Positions 6,668 to 7,063 of a stretch of 7,063 bases of DNA are shown here, piece after piece. Under the pieces are notes generated by a model that saw only the letters and a program-made list of their open reading frames with translations, was not told where the DNA came from and did no database searches. Each line of letters begins with the position of its first letter. Within the stretch, counting starts at the first letter, position 1. The position numbers were made by a program, and so were the translations under genes. Source of the DNA: Limnohabitans sp. (GTDB taxonomy: Bacteria > Pseudomonadota > Gammaproteobacteria > Burkholderiales > Burkholderiaceae_C); assembly GCA_018883305.1 (NCBI GenBank), contig VEQI01000177.1, forward strand, positions 1 to 7,063, given 5' to 3'.

Positions 6668-7063
6668 ATGTCCAGCGGGTTGCGACGCGAAGACTGGCAT
6701 CCGCCACGGGATCGGTTGGCCACGCGTGATGTATGGTCCTTGTGGCGGGCGCGCTGGGCCAATCTGTCTGGTGCCGTGACCCAACGCGGCAAAGCCAGTC
6801 TGGCAGCTTGCCATGAGGCCAGTGTGCAAGCCCGCCCCCTCGCCGATGCCGCCTTGTCGCAGACCATCCGCGACTTGTCACATCGCCTGCGGTTTCTGGG
6901 CACCCCCACCCCGGGCGACTATCGCACCGATTGGCTAACCCTGCGAGACCAATTGCTGGGCCACTGGTGCGAGATGGCCAAGCGTGTGCTGGGCATGTTT
7001 CCGCATGACACCCAGATCCGGGCTGCGCTGGAAATGCACAACGGCTACATGGTGCAACTGGCC
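6668..7063 (+). CDS. SecA-like preprotein translocase ATPase, N-terminal part (cut by window end)
   Basis: The frame is open from the ATG to the last base (132 codons). The final stretch, KRVLGMFPHDTQIRAALEMHNGYMVQLA, matches the SecA region just before the Walker A loop, where housekeeping SecA has a pattern like RVFGMRHFDVQLLGGMVLN followed by AEMRTGEGKT. The nucleotide-binding loop should therefore begin with the next few codons beyond the window. The upstream part (MSSGLRREDWHPPRDRLATR and onward) is unlike the usual SecA N-terminus and contains an extra Ala/Arg/Trp-rich segment, so this is likely a paralogue dedicated to the neighbouring system rather than the general secretion motor. 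Only 4 bases separate it from the M50 gene. SecA uses ATP to push unfolded proteins through a membrane channel; whether this paralogue works with SecYEG or something else cannot be judged here. It could also be another SecA-type DEAD helicase-like protein. Confidence 0.75.
   Translation, partial: MSSGLRREDWHPPRDRLATRDVWSLWRARWANLSGAVTQRGKASLAACHEASVQARPLADAALSQTIRDLSHRLRFLGTPTPGDYRTDWLTLRDQLLGHWCEMAKRVLGMFPHDTQIRAALEMHNGYMVQLA

Noticed and set aside
5914..6909. Long antisense open frame (331 codons, minus strand) covering the end of the M50 gene and the start of the SecA-like gene
   Set aside because: Its composition (Arg/Gln/His-rich, no recognisable domain) is that of a mirror frame of GC-rich coding DNA, and both plus-strand proteins under it have clear family similarity.

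Overview
The window (7,063 bases, all real genes on the + strand) looks like a piece of a Burkholderiales/Comamonadaceae-type betaproteobacterial chromosome. This is inferred from moderately high GC, the codon use, and the resemblance of the proteins to families common in that group. No rRNA, tRNA, CRISPR array or insertion sequence is visible, so the placement rests on protein character only.

Layout. Bases 1-296 encode a fragment of an AMP-forming acyl-CoA ligase, most like the N-terminal half of feruloyl-CoA synthase, in very GC-rich DNA (about 75% by my hand count of bases 1-290). At about base 297 the sequence switches, in frame, to the mature part of a TolC-family outer membrane factor in DNA of about 57% GC (bases 301-600). 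The ligase stops just before its ATP-binding loop, and the outer membrane protein has no signal peptide. The junction is therefore either a contig/assembly chimera or a real deletion/recombination scar. From there to the end there is one tightly packed operon: TolC-like protein (to 1727), a small periplasmic HlyD/RND-type adaptor (1724-2575, ATGA overlap), a GAF-domain protein fused through one membrane helix to a second HlyD-type adaptor (2587-4482), a membrane protein combining a PqqD-like domain, an M50 zinc-protease core and a third HlyD-like region (4501-6663), and the start of a SecA-like ATPase (6668 to beyond the window end).

How the genes may work together. The set contains an outer membrane channel, three adaptor modules that could bridge the periplasm, a membrane metalloprotease-like core with a possible peptide-recognition domain, a cytoplasmic GAF-type sensor region, and a SecA-like motor. 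No ABC, RND or MFS transporter gene is present in the window. The simplest reading is a dedicated envelope-spanning export or processing apparatus that departs from classical type I secretion. Its substrate, and any partner genes, lie outside the window. This functional reading is inference; the domain calls are the solid part.
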